The translations under genes and the position numbers were made by a program. The notes beneath the pieces were generated by a model. It was not told the DNA's origin and did not search any database. It saw nothing but the letters and a program-made list of their open reading frames with translations. Of a DNA stretch of 64,000 bases, positions 50,139 through 60,760 are shown piece by piece (the stretch's first letter is position 1; each line of letters begins with the position of its first letter). Source of the DNA: Coptis chinensis (taxonomy: Eukaryota > Streptophyta > Magnoliopsida > Ranunculales > Ranunculaceae); contig CM027384.1 of the NCBI GenBank assembly GCA_015680905.1, positions 77,967,501 through 78,031,500 on the forward strand, in the 5' to 3' direction.

Positions 50139-53100
50139 ATGGCTTCACCTCGTATCTCAAACTGAACAAGTGGAAGAAACAAATAATAACATTTCATCAT
50201 TAAACTTTGGAACAACAGAAGCATTATCTCAAATACGTAACTTAACAGACGTTGGTGCAATGACACGTCATCTCCATGAATGTATAGCTTATCAAAGAGG
50301 TATAGATCTTCAACTCCAAACTTTACTTTCATCAAAAACAGATGTTGAAAAGAAACTTAACAATTTATCCAAATCAGCCCAAGTATTAGAACTAGTTAAA
50401 ATGGACTCAGACTCAATGTTAAGCAATGTGAAAACTACTTACAATTTAGCTGATCAAGTTAGTAGTAAAGTTAGAGAACTGGATTTAGCTCAATCTAGAG
50501 TTTCTACTACATTGTCTAGGATTGATGCTATTGTCGAACGGGGAAATTGCGTCGGGGTGAAAAAGGCCTTGGGTGCCGAGGATTTTGAGAATGCCGCGAG
50601 GTTTGTTAAGACATTTTTGGAGATTGATTCTAAGTATAAGGATTAGGGGTTGGTTGAACGAGAAGAGCTATTGAATTCGAAGAGAGTGTTAGAAGGAATT
50701 GTAAGGAAGAGATTAGGGGCTGCGGTGGATCAACGGGACCATTCGAGCATATTGAGGTTTGTTAAGTTGTTTTTGCCACTTGGGTTGGAGGAAGAAGGTT
50801 TGCAAGTTTATGTAGCTTATTTGAAGAAAGTTATTGCGATGAGATCTAGATTGGAGTATGAACATTTAGTTGAGGTTATGGAACAAGGGGGTCGTGGGAG
50901 TGAGGTGAATTTCATTGGGTGTTTGACGAATTTGTTTAGAGATATTGTTTTGGCTGTGGAAGAGAATGATGAGATTTTGAGAAGTCTTTGCGGTGAAGAT
51001 GCTATTGCTTATGCGATTATTGAGCTTCAAGAGGAATGTGATTCGAGGGGTTCTCTTATTTTGAAGAAGTATATGGAGTACAGGAAATTGTCTAGATTGG
51101 CGTCCCATATTAATTCTTATAGTAAGAATTTGCTTTCCGTTGCAGTAGTGGAAGGACCAGATCCAAAAGAAATTGAGCGGTATCTTGATGAGATATTGTC
51201 GTTATGCACTTAATTGGGAGATGATTATACTGAATTCATGGTGTCCAAAAGTAGGGGATTGAGTTCTGTTGATCCAGAACTAGGACCATGAGCCACGAAA
51301 ACTTTTAAAAGTGGTACTTTTAGCAGAGTGGTTCAGGATATTACTGGGTTTTATGTGATTCTGGAGGAATTCTTTATGGTGGAGAATGTGAGGAAGGCAA
51401 TAAAGATCGATGAACATGTACCTGATAGCCTCACGACTTCTATGGTTGATGATGTGTTTTATGTACTTCAGAAATGCTGCAGAAGGGCCATCTCAACTTC
51501 AAATTCCAACTCAGTGCTTGCAGTGCTTAGTGGTGCAATGAATTTGTTGAGCAATGAGTATCAGGAGGCATTGCAACAGAAAATGACCGATGGAGCCAAG
51601 TAAGTTGTTCTTAGGTGGGGCAGGTGTCCAAAAGACTGGAATAGAGATTGCAACGGCTCTAAACAATATGGATGTCAGTGGCGAGTATGTTCTTAAGTTA
51701 CGACATGAGATTGAGGAGCAGTGCGTAGAGGTATGTGCCTGATTCAATTTACATTATCCTTTCATTTTCATTTATGTATACACAAATTGTGTTATGCTAC
51801 TGACTGAATTTAGTGAAGAATGCATGCGCTTAACTGATGATTTTGTTGAACATCCTTTCTTGTTTATCCTTAAGTGTGTTCTGCTAAGAAGGAATCAGCA
51901 TATGGTATTTATGCCATTATATTGCAAAATGACAAATAAAACACAATTGCTTAATGTCTGTTTTTATGTAATTTATTGTAGTTTCATCATGTTATCCTGT
52001 TCCATTGTGAATAAATGATCTTATCATATTGATTTACGCCAATTTTATAAGTAATTGTCGTCAACTAGTGGCATTCTATCACCAATCAAATTATGCATCG
52101 TAAATGGTCTAGTAATGCTGTAGCATGTGATACTAGATATTAGTTTGGCCTGCATCTTTAGAGAATGGCCTCTTTGCTGATGAGAGAATTTAGACGCCTG
52201 ATCCCGTCATGTGTGTTGCTATTAGTAAAAACTTATAATACTGTCTCCCTGTCTCCTAGATATAAGAGACTTTTGGGCGGCTTGCTGAAGTGAGTAAAAT
52301 AGAATGTCATTGCTTGATTCTGCATAATGGCAGATGACAGTGAAAACCCACCCTGATCATAACCCACTTTGGTTCAAAATTGCTTGATAATAAACTATGC
52401 TATATAACTATATAAGCAATGGTAAGGGGGAAATGAAAATAAAGTAAATGTTCAAATGAGCTGATTTTTGCAAGGATGATCTCCATGGCAGGGAGATCAT
52501 CTCCTCAAATAAGTAGCCCCTGATTCATGATCTACTTCCCTTTTGGGGTGGAGTGGTTCTACCCCTCCCATATATATGTTGCGAGATTTGGTTGAAGCAT
52601 GTTTTGCGCAGGAGATTGAAATATTGTACTTAGAAACTGAAAATTTTGTATTTGTTATTTGTCTTTATACTCATTCCATGGTTTCACTAATTGGCGTCTT
52701 AAGATTGTTACTTATCCCCTATGTTGAACAGCATCAGTGATGGTTTTAGTAAAAGTTTATCATTTTTAATGGAGAAAGAAGTCTGGAGAGAAAAGAGAGG
52801 ATACATAATAGATATTTGATCTGGGTTTTACATAATAGTATAACACATACCCAGTCCTTAAATTCCCTCAGGTGATGTCCTTTTAGAACTCAACCAATTT
52901 TGGATGCTTGATCTGCATTTCTCTGAATTGATTCTCAACTTCCTCGCTAATATTACATTTAGTAAAGAGCTTTTTGGCACTTCTACATAGCTTCCTAAAT
53001 CCTATAAAAGTTGAAAGATTAATATAATAAATAATGGGAAATAATTAACTGACTGAAAAAATATAATTGAGGGTGTACTTATTGCAATGTTTGTGTGTTC

Positions 53101-56100
53101 TTCATTTTGCGTTGTTATTGAATGATTTTACATTCATTATACTATATTGGCCCTTAATGGTTTGGGAAATGATCGCGGGGAACATGCAATATTGCAATGT
53201 GTTATGTGCTATATGTTACATATTAATGTCTAGTTATGTGTTTGCTAGAGGGCCCCAACTTGCAACGTCTCTAAACAATATGGATGTCAGTGGCGAGTGT
53301 GTCCTTAAGTTACAACATGAGATTGAGGAGCAGTGTGTAGAGGTATGTGCCCGATTCGTTTTATATCATCCTTTCATTTTCATTTATGTATACACAAATT
53401 GTGTGATGCTACTGACTGAATTTGGTGAAGAATGCATGCGCTTTACTGATGAATTTCTTTAACATACTTTCTTATTTATTCTTAAATGTGTTCTTCTAAG
53501 AGGAAGCAGCATGTGGTATTTAGGCCAGTATATTGCAAAATGACAAGTGAATTTTTTTTGCTTAATGTCTGTCTTTTAATGAAAAGAAACAGAACTCAGA
53601 CAGATGGTGGCTTTTACATCTGTGATATGTTCTTCTTTGTAGTTTCATCATGTTATCTAATCCACGCCGTTTTTATTTGTAGGTATGTAATGGTCGTCAA
53701 CTAGTGGCATTTTATCACCAATCAAATAATATGTAATAAGTGGTCCAGTAACGTTGTCGCATGTGTTACTAGATATTGGTTAGGCCTGCATCTTTAGAAG
53801 ATGTCCTCTTTGCTGGCTGATGAGAAAATTTAGATGCCCGAGCCCTTTATGTGTGTTGCTAGTAGTAAAAACCTATAATACTGTCTCCCAGATATAAGAG
53901 ACCTTTGGTGGCTTGCTGAAGTGAGTAGACTAGATGTCATTGCTTGACTCTGCTTAATGGCAGATGCCAGTGAAGGCCCACTCCTGATCGTAAGCCACAT
54001 TGGTTTAAAGTTGTTTGATGATAAACTATGCTATATCACTATATTAGCAATGGCTAAGGGGAAAATGAAAATAAAGGAAATATTCAAATGACCTGATTTT
54101 GCAAGGATGATCTCCATGGAAGGGAGACCATCTCCTCAAATAATTATCCCCTGATTCATGATCAAGTCCACTTTTGGGGTGGAGTGGCTCTACCCTACCC
54201 ATATATGTTGCAAGAGTTGGTTGAAGCATGTTTTGGGAAGGAGATTGGAGTTATTATACTCTGAAAATAAAAACTTTGTATTTGTTGTTTGTCTTCATAC
54301 TCACTTCAAGGTTTCACTAATTGGCGTATTCAGGTTACTTATCCCTGATGTTGAACAGCGTCAATAGTAATTTTGATGCTTGATCTGAATTATCTGAAAC
54401 AATTCTCAACTTTCTCACCACCTTATTATATATTGCATGTAGGAAAGAGCTTTTTGGCACTTACTACACAACTTCCTAAAATCTGCAAAGGTTGAGAGAT
54501 TAATATAATAAATAAGTAGCTGCATGAAAATTATAATTGAGGGTTTACTTACTGCCATGTTTGTGTGCTCATCGTTTTGCAACGTGATTGAAGGATTTTA
54601 CATTCATTATAGGTCCTTAATAGTTTACGAAAGGACCGCGGAGACCATGCTATGTTTTACATATTAATGTCTAGTTATGTCTTGCTAAAGGGATTCAACT
54701 TGTAACTATGGAATGTCAAAGTCAAAGTACGTTCATAATCTGAAGACACCAACTCACTGCAAAATTTGATGGGATTCAACATCCATTTTGTTTTTATCTG
54801 ATTGTGCGGGTATTCTAGCAATAGTGCCAAATAATGACGTTGCCAGTGAAAACCCACTCCTAATTGTAAGCCAGATTAGTGAGTAGACTAGAATGTCGGA
54901 CCCTGCATAATGGCATTGCCAGTGAAAATTCACTCCTGGTTGTAAACCACATTAGCTTATAGTTGCTTGATAATAAACTCTCCTATATAAGTAATGATTT
55001 AGGGGGAAATGAAGCTTAGTATCGCCGATGTTGACCAGCCTTCACTGCTTCAATAAATAATTTTGAAGCTTGAACTGCATTTCTCTGCTTGATCATGGCA
55101 TAATAGCTCTATGCACTTGTAGAATTCTAAATCCTTTTATTTTTTTGCTCGATAGTTCTAATTCATAATCAGAGGTGCTGCATGTTCTCTTTTGTTGGTT
55201 CCACTTGAAGAATATATTTTTAAGTCATAAGGTCTGGGAATGTTGTTGCCCACGAGTTAGAATGGAACATCTGCATTACATTTGGTCGTTTTAGTCTGTG
55301 ATCAGCGATGACCTTGTTCTTGTTTTGATGTTATCGATACACTTGTGCTTGATTTATTAGTTTGTTGAACATACTTTGTCTTTCATCCTTAATTGTATTC
55401 TGCTGAGAAGGAAGAAAAATTTGGTATTTATTCTAGTAAGATTGCAAAATGACAAGTATTAAGAATTGTTTAATGCCTGTCTTTATGTTGCCTTTTACAG
55501 ATTTACATCTTTGAGTATAACATTTTTTGGTGGTTCATTATAATATTTGATTTACACCATATATACTTGTAATGATTGTCAACTAGTGGCATCTTATCAC
55601 CTATCAAAAATATACAACTAGCAGTTCCTTCTCAACTGTTACAAGAGATTTGATGATAAATTTTAAACGCCTGACTGCCTGAGTGCCTGACCACTTCATG
55701 TGTTGCAAGTTATGAAAATCTAATACTGCCAGTTTGCCACTCAGATACATTGAAAAGAAGACCTCTGGGCAATTGGGCGGCTTGCTTAAGTGAGTATACT
55801 AGAATGTCATTGCTCCGCTTTGCAGAATGACATTTCCAGTGAAAACTGACTTATTGGTTCATACTTGCTTGATCATAACCAATGATTAACGGGGAAATGA
55901 AAAAGGAAATTTTCTAATGAGCTGATTTTTGGCAAGGATGATCTTTACGGTAGGGAGATCATCTCCACAGATAGATAGCATTGCTTCATGATGTAGTTCC
56001 ACTTTCGGAGTGAAGTGGCTGTAACCCTCCCATATATATATGTTGCAAGATTTTTATGTTTTCAGAAGGAGATTTAAGTTAGTAGTCTACTTAAAATACT

Positions 56101-57070
56101 TTTAGGTTAATATTCCACAAAGTTTGTATTTGTTGTTTGTGGCTCTTTGAGATAGTCACTACCGCCAAGGTTGAACATTCTTCAATGTTTCAATAGTACT
56201 TTTAATGCTTGAACCATAGTTCTCTCAAACGGTTCTCAACTTCCTCACCACTTTGGTAATATCATTTAAAGTAAAGAGCCTCTGAGGCACTTTTAGTGTT
56301 CCACGCCTAACTTCCCATATTCTGCTAACACCAAAAAATTGTAATCAGAGGTGTACTTATTGTAATCTTTGTGTGTTCATCATTTTGCATCGTATTGAGG
56401 TCCTTAGTGGTTCAGTGGTTTATGTTTTGTATAATCCTGTTTTCGTTTTGATATAATAGATTTTTTTTTTTTTGGTAAAATATAATAGAAAATTTTATTG
56501 ATATCCTGCTTTACTTTCGTTCTTAATCAGTTCTGCACTATTATCCTTAGGCATTCCCAGCACCGGCTGGCGGAGAGATGGTTAAATCTTGTTTATCGGG
56601 GTGACATGAACAACAGTTTCAAGCAACTCTTGAATGCTGGGATGGAGCTTGTGACCGCTGTGACACCCCGCATCCGTCCGGTGTTGGACAGCGTAGGAAT
56701 TATCAGCTATGAGTTGTCTGAAGCTGAATATGCAGAGAATGAAGTGAACGATCCATGGGTTCAGAAGCTCCTCCATGCAGTTGAGGCAAATGCATCATGG
56801 CTCCAACCTATTATGACAACCAACCACTTCGATTCATTTGTTCACGTTGTTATCGACTTCATCATAAAAAGACTAGAAGTTATCATGATTCAGAAGAAGT
56901 TCAGTCAAACTTGGTGGCTTGCAACTCAACAGAGATGTACGTGCACTGGTCAGCCATTTCTCCAGTATGACCCAAAGGACTGTCAGAGACAAGTTCACTG
57001 CCTCACTCAAATGGCAACTGTCCTTAACTTGGACATGAGTTCGATAACTTCCAACCTCATTTCAACATCT
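50139..57070 (+). pseudogene. COG4: COG4 (conserved oligomeric Golgi complex subunit 4), pseudogene
   Basis: COG4 is a subunit of the COG tether, which guides vesicles within the Golgi. One uninterrupted coding stretch (50139-51730) and a downstream exon (56551-57070) are recognisable: TDVGAMTRHLHECIAYQRG, SAQVLELVKMDSDSMLSNV, VRELDLAQSRV, GLEEEGLQVYVAYLKKVIA, DEHVPDSLTTSMVDDVFYVL, NNMDVSGEYVLKLRHEIEEQ, then RIRPVLDSVGIISYELSEAE and NEVNDPWVQKLLHAVEANAS. Lesions include an early frame change after the ATG, a stop after SKYKD (50644), stops near 51211 and 51289, a frame change near 51600 and others after 56560. The usual C-terminus is missing. The intron (51731-56550) holds tandem duplications that copied an exon. 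Confidence 0.88.
51649..56500 (+). repeat. Tandem segmental duplications in and around the COG4 intron
   Basis: A unit beginning with an 82-bp exon (51649-51730) recurs 1612 bases later (exon copy 53261-53342, including the GTATGTG donor). Intron landmarks repeat too: AAGTGAGTA followed by TAGAATGTCATTGCTT near 52289, 53918, 54868 and 55789, and GGCAAGGATGATCT-like text near 52470, 54100 and 55931. This gives about three to four diverged units of roughly 0.9-1.6 kb. The third and fourth lack the exon. Confidence 0.8.
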
Positions 57071-57228
57071 CAGAAAGACCACAAGGAACATTCATACGTG
57101 TCGGTTCGTCATCACACAACGGTGATTTTAATTACATAGTAACTAAACTTTACTATTCCAAGTTAAAAATACAAGAGATTAGTAAATGGCTAAATTTTAC
57201 ACCTACACGTACAAACAAAGTTAAGCGT

Positions 57229-57760
57229 ATGAGTGAAGAGATTACAGAAGGGGAGTTTGGGAGTGGGAATTGGTTTAATAATGTACTTGTGGGGGCTTGT
57301 TGTTATGTTATAATACTTGTGGGGGCTTCTTGTTATGTTATAATGAGGAAGGATAAGTTGTCTTTATCAATGGTGGAAGTCGCGGTCGTTATTGGGTGTG
57401 CATTACACAAGCTAGGTAGCATGGTTGTTAGAGTTACTCGGTATTTGGAACTAGAGTTACCTGAGTATTCTATTGTTTCGTCGTTTGAATGTTGCGGTTG
57501 AGAATATAGTGAAGAATGCACCTGGTATTATTCAGAGAGAAAATGTTGCTAATATTGATTGGGAAGATTTTATTATTGAAACTCTCCTCCTCCATCATGT
57601 GAAGGAGGAAATAGAACAAGGTCATTATAAGAGGATGCTAGACCTGTATGTCTTTGATTCCGAGAGAACTTGTAAGCTATTTGGCAGAAAGAAGATGAAC
57701 AATATCGGTGATCAGAAGAAAAGGAACAAGATGAGTATAGTCTCAAATAGCAGTCTCATG
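57229..57760 (+). pseudogene. Fragment of a plant TFIIB-related factor (PTF2-like)
   Basis: The first part reads LVGACCYVIMRKDKLSLSM, VAVVIGCALHKLGSMV and LELELPEYSIVSSFE, matching the cyclin-like repeat of plant TFIIB-related protein PTF2 (YVVMRKDN..PLPMAEVA, GCDIHDLGRMI, LELPEFDI). After a frame change near 57490 comes NIVKNAPGIIQ, which in the family lies well over 100 residues further on, so the second cyclin fold is deleted. A 30-bp duplication also interrupts the first part. No start-region zinc ribbon is present. Confidence 0.65.
57284..57343 (+). repeat. 30-bp in-frame tandem duplication in the PTF2-like fragment
   Basis: Units 57284-57313 and 57314-57343 (TACTTGTGGGGGCTTGTTGT and its copy, one base different) encode LVGACCYVII and LVGASCYVIM. 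Confidence 0.9.
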
Positions 57761-58386
57761 TTGAAGGTATGTCGTTTTGCAGATTTTACATTGAAGCTTA
57801 GGAATCAAGTAATATTTTTTAACACTTTTTTGTTTGTACAATGTTAAAAGGTTCTGATATACAATGTAAAATTTTGAGCTCATGAAATTCATCTTCATTT
57901 TCATGTTTTGAGTGAGTTTATGCAATTTTGTTTTGGCTTATTCGTGTTTCATACTGCCCATTTTACTTTTTAGTAGTTTTTGTTAAATTAATATCCCGTC
58001 TCAAGTGCTATGCACGTGCACAAGTAGTTATTGCTCGATGTTTGGTGATGGGCTTTTTTGTGACTTTAGGACCAGGGCATTATCCAACCAAAAAAAAAAA
58101 CAAATTAAAACTTTAGGACCACAATTCTTCTTCTTCTTTGATGTGTACGGTTTTCAATTGGGTTATGGCTTATGGGTGAGTTCACTTAAGAGTGACATTG
58201 GTTTAGCACGTGTTTGTTTTGAAACTTTTGCGATATTATTATTTGAGGGTTCATTGAGATTATTGAGATTTGGGTTTATGTGAAAATTTTCATTCAAAAA
58301 AATCAACCCTTGGTTTGAGGGGTGTGGATTTGGTGCACATTAAGTGCAGTTGACTTTTGGTACATTAAAGAAAAGAGTTCGTCTAC
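57761..58386. other. Spacer, nothing recognised
   Basis: AT-rich, with A-rich runs near 58090. No gene seen. Confidence 0.5.
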
Positions 58387-58540
58387 CCGAGGATATCCTC
58401 ATAGGGATGCCAGCCGAGCGGTCCGAAAATCAAAAACAAATCTATATTCTCTCTCTACTTTTTTGTTTTTGATTTTCGGATCATTGGATCTCAGATCCAA
58501 CGGTCTCAGAACACTCATCTATATAGAGATATCCTCGTGG
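58387..58540. mobile_element. Foldback/MITE-like inverted repeat
   Basis: Nested inverted repeats: CGAGGATATC (58389) opposite GATATCCTCG (58527), and TCCGAAAATCAAAAACAAA opposite TTTGTTTTTGATTTTCGGA around 58420-58480. No clear target duplication. A related phrase (AAGGATATCCTTATAGG) lies near 18429. Confidence 0.6.
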
Positions 58541-58849
58541 TAGCCCAGATCTAAAGAAAATGCCTATTTGGATTTTGGAATACGTGGATTGGATTTAGAA
58601 GAATTGGTTAATTGGATTTGACGAGGAAAATGAAATGACTGATGATGAGGTCCAGCAAATCCAAATTATATGGACCTCGATATACTAGGATCCAGGCCCA
58701 TTTTACTAGGATGTACCAACAAATTAAACAATTTAGGACGGCTCTTCATTTATTCCTTTGGTGCGTTGACATCTTCATTTGTTTCAACAACAATTGATCG
58801 CAAAAGCGTATGGCAGCAGCAACTTAATTTGTATATTACATATACCATA

Positions 58850-59704
58850 ATGGAAAAGGGTGTCCAAAGATGGATAGTAGATATATCAGTGTGGAATCCA
58901 TCTCGTGAAGAGTTCTCTTTCATATTATCAATACTACCTCAGCATGAGCACTCTTCTATAACCAGGTTTGTTCATTTGAATGATAGGAAAAGAGCACTTG
59001 TTAGTAGATGGCTTCAGTATAGTTTAGTGCATGAAGTTATGAACATTCCTTTCGACAAAATAGTAATCAAGAGAACACTTGAAGGAAAGCCTTATTTAGA
59101 TCAAACCAATATAGGTAATGTAGAATATGCGAATTTTAACTTTAATGTATCACATGATGGGGACTACGTCGGAATAGTTTCTGAACCATTTTACATTGTG
59201 GGATTGGATATTGTTTCTCTTGTAGTGCCTAGGCAAGAAAGCGCGCTCGAGTTTGTTAAAAACTTTTCAGCACATTTTACGAGTAATGAATGGGAGAACA
59301 CTGTTAGTGCTGGGACTTGTGAAGACATTTTGTCGCAGTTCTGTAAGTATTGGTGTTTAAAGGAGGCGTTTATTAAGGCTATAGGAGCTGGATTAGGGTA
59401 TAAATTAGACAGATTGGAGTTTGGACATGATGATTGGACTAATGTATCCTGTCATATTGATGGCATGGAATTGAAAGAATGGGAGTTTTCGATTTCTGAG
59501 ATGGGAAAAGGTCATTGGGTTTCCATTGCAAGGGGTCATCCAAAAGACGCTGTGGAGAGCTATAAGACAACTCTATCCGCGCCCGATTTTGAAGAAACGA
59601 GTAGTGCTTCTTCAAGTGTTCAGTTTACGACATGTTTTGAGCTGCGTACAGTGCAGCAACTAGTTCCAGTTCCGTTCAGAGAAAGCCATAGCAAGTATCA
59701 CTGA
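58850..59704 (+). CDS. 4'-phosphopantetheinyl transferase (Sfp/AASDHPPT type)
   Basis: This 284-residue protein transfers the phosphopantetheine arm of CoA to a serine of acyl or peptidyl carrier proteins. Family marks are FNVSHDGDYVG (97-108), the Mg-binding GLD (118-120, in IVGLDIVS) and WCLKEAFIKAIGAGL (168-182) with the catalytic Lys-Glu-Ala. The start MEKGVQRWIVDIS at 58850 fits the family. The frame is open upstream to 58670 but that part resembles nothing. It is intronless, and plant homologues may have introns, so a retrocopy is possible though no poly(A) tail was seen. The last ~45 codons are duplicated just downstream of the stop. All key residues are present. Confidence 0.88.
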   Translation: MEKGVQRWIVDISVWNPSREEFSFILSILPQHEHSSITRFVHLNDRKRALVSRWLQYSLVHEVMNIPFDKIVIKRTLEGKPYLDQTNIGNVEYANFNFNVSHDGDYVGIVSEPFYIVGLDIVSLVVPRQESALEFVKNFSAHFTSNEWENTVSAGTCEDILSQFCKYWCLKEAFIKAIGAGLGYKLDRLEFGHDDWTNVSCHIDGMELKEWEFSISEMGKGHWVSIARGHPKDAVESYKTTLSAPDFEETSSASSSVQFTTCFELRTVQQLVPVPFRESHSKYH

Positions 59705-59823
59705 CAAACTATCCGCACCTGATTTTGAAGAAACGAATTAGTGTTCACATGTTTTGAGCTGCGTACAGTGCAGCAACTAGTTCCAGTTCCGTTCAGAGAA
59801 AGCCATAACAATTATCACTGACA
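59568..59823 (+). repeat. Tandem duplication of the transferase gene's 3' end
   Basis: Copy 1 (59568-59704) includes the end of the CDS and its TGA. Copy 2 (59705-59823) repeats it with ~18 bases deleted, sharing TTTTGAGCTGCGTACAGTGC and AGTTCCAGTTCCGTTCAGAG. Confidence 0.9.
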
Positions 59824-60760
59824 AAGTTACAATAGAGATCTCACAAATAAGTGAGCATCATATCTGAAGCTTGCTAGAGAAAGACTTGACTTGATTTGGC
59901 AACAATGTTAATTATAGGAACCTGGCATGGCATGGAAGATTTCATTTCTAATGAAGTGAGCTCTGTACTAGGAATATCATACTTTGTAATAAAGAGAAAA
60001 ACTAATGGATTTGTACTAAAACTGCTCCCTTTGGAGGCCTATGAAATATTATAAAGCCATGCTTACAATACAACTGTACATTACATTACGAAATTCAGCA
60101 GTACATTAAGCGTTTTTCTCCACCAAGAAGCATTGCAGATCCCTTCATGATGTAACAATCCATTTTGCGTCATAGCAAGTTGCTGTCTTGCTTTTACATT
60201 TCAATTGTCAGTCAGTCAGTCAGTCAGTCAAACCCTTGCGAAGAGTGTGGAGGGAAGTTTTGTTAGATTTGTGAAGACTGAAGAGTGCAGGCTGGCACAA
60301 AACAAATGTGTTTCGTCAACTCTTGATTACAAGCTCTGTAGAAATCATTCATCTATTTTGAGCCAATGCATGCTAGTCACTATTGTGTTCTGCAACATCT
60401 TGCATTCACTTTTGATGAACTGATGCATCTTTCACCTCTGTGCATTAAAAATGAAGCTTACCTACTGGGGGGATTTTTTTTTAAGGAAATGTGCAGAATA
60501 ACAGCATTGAAAGGTCTATTAGCAAGGCTATAAACAAAACATTAAGGAGTGAAGACTTTCGACCAAAAGAATTGCACAGATGGTACACTTGAAACAGCTT
60601 GAAGATCCACAATTTCATAACTGATTATCAAGATTGTATATTCTTATAAGCTAGTTATCACATGTTTACAGTTAAAACTTGGATAATAGAGCATCACATG
60701 TGATTAATACCAAACACATATCACGAGGCAGACACAAAATTGTTGGTCTGATGCTCGCAC
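59824..60760. other. Spacer between convergent genes
   Basis: This holds the 3' flanks of the transferase (plus) and LpxK (minus). A (GTCA)6 microsatellite lies at 60207-60230. No other gene seen. Confidence 0.55.
60207..60230. repeat. (GTCA)6 microsatellite
   Basis: Six perfect GTCA units. Confidence 0.95.

Noticed and set aside
50170-50646. A separate small gene at the COG4 start
   Set aside because: It begins with GTG and is only the first part of the COG4 pseudogene.
58670-58849. Upstream extension of the transferase frame by 60 residues
   Set aside because: The frame is open, but this part resembles no homologue and the family start motif begins at 58850.
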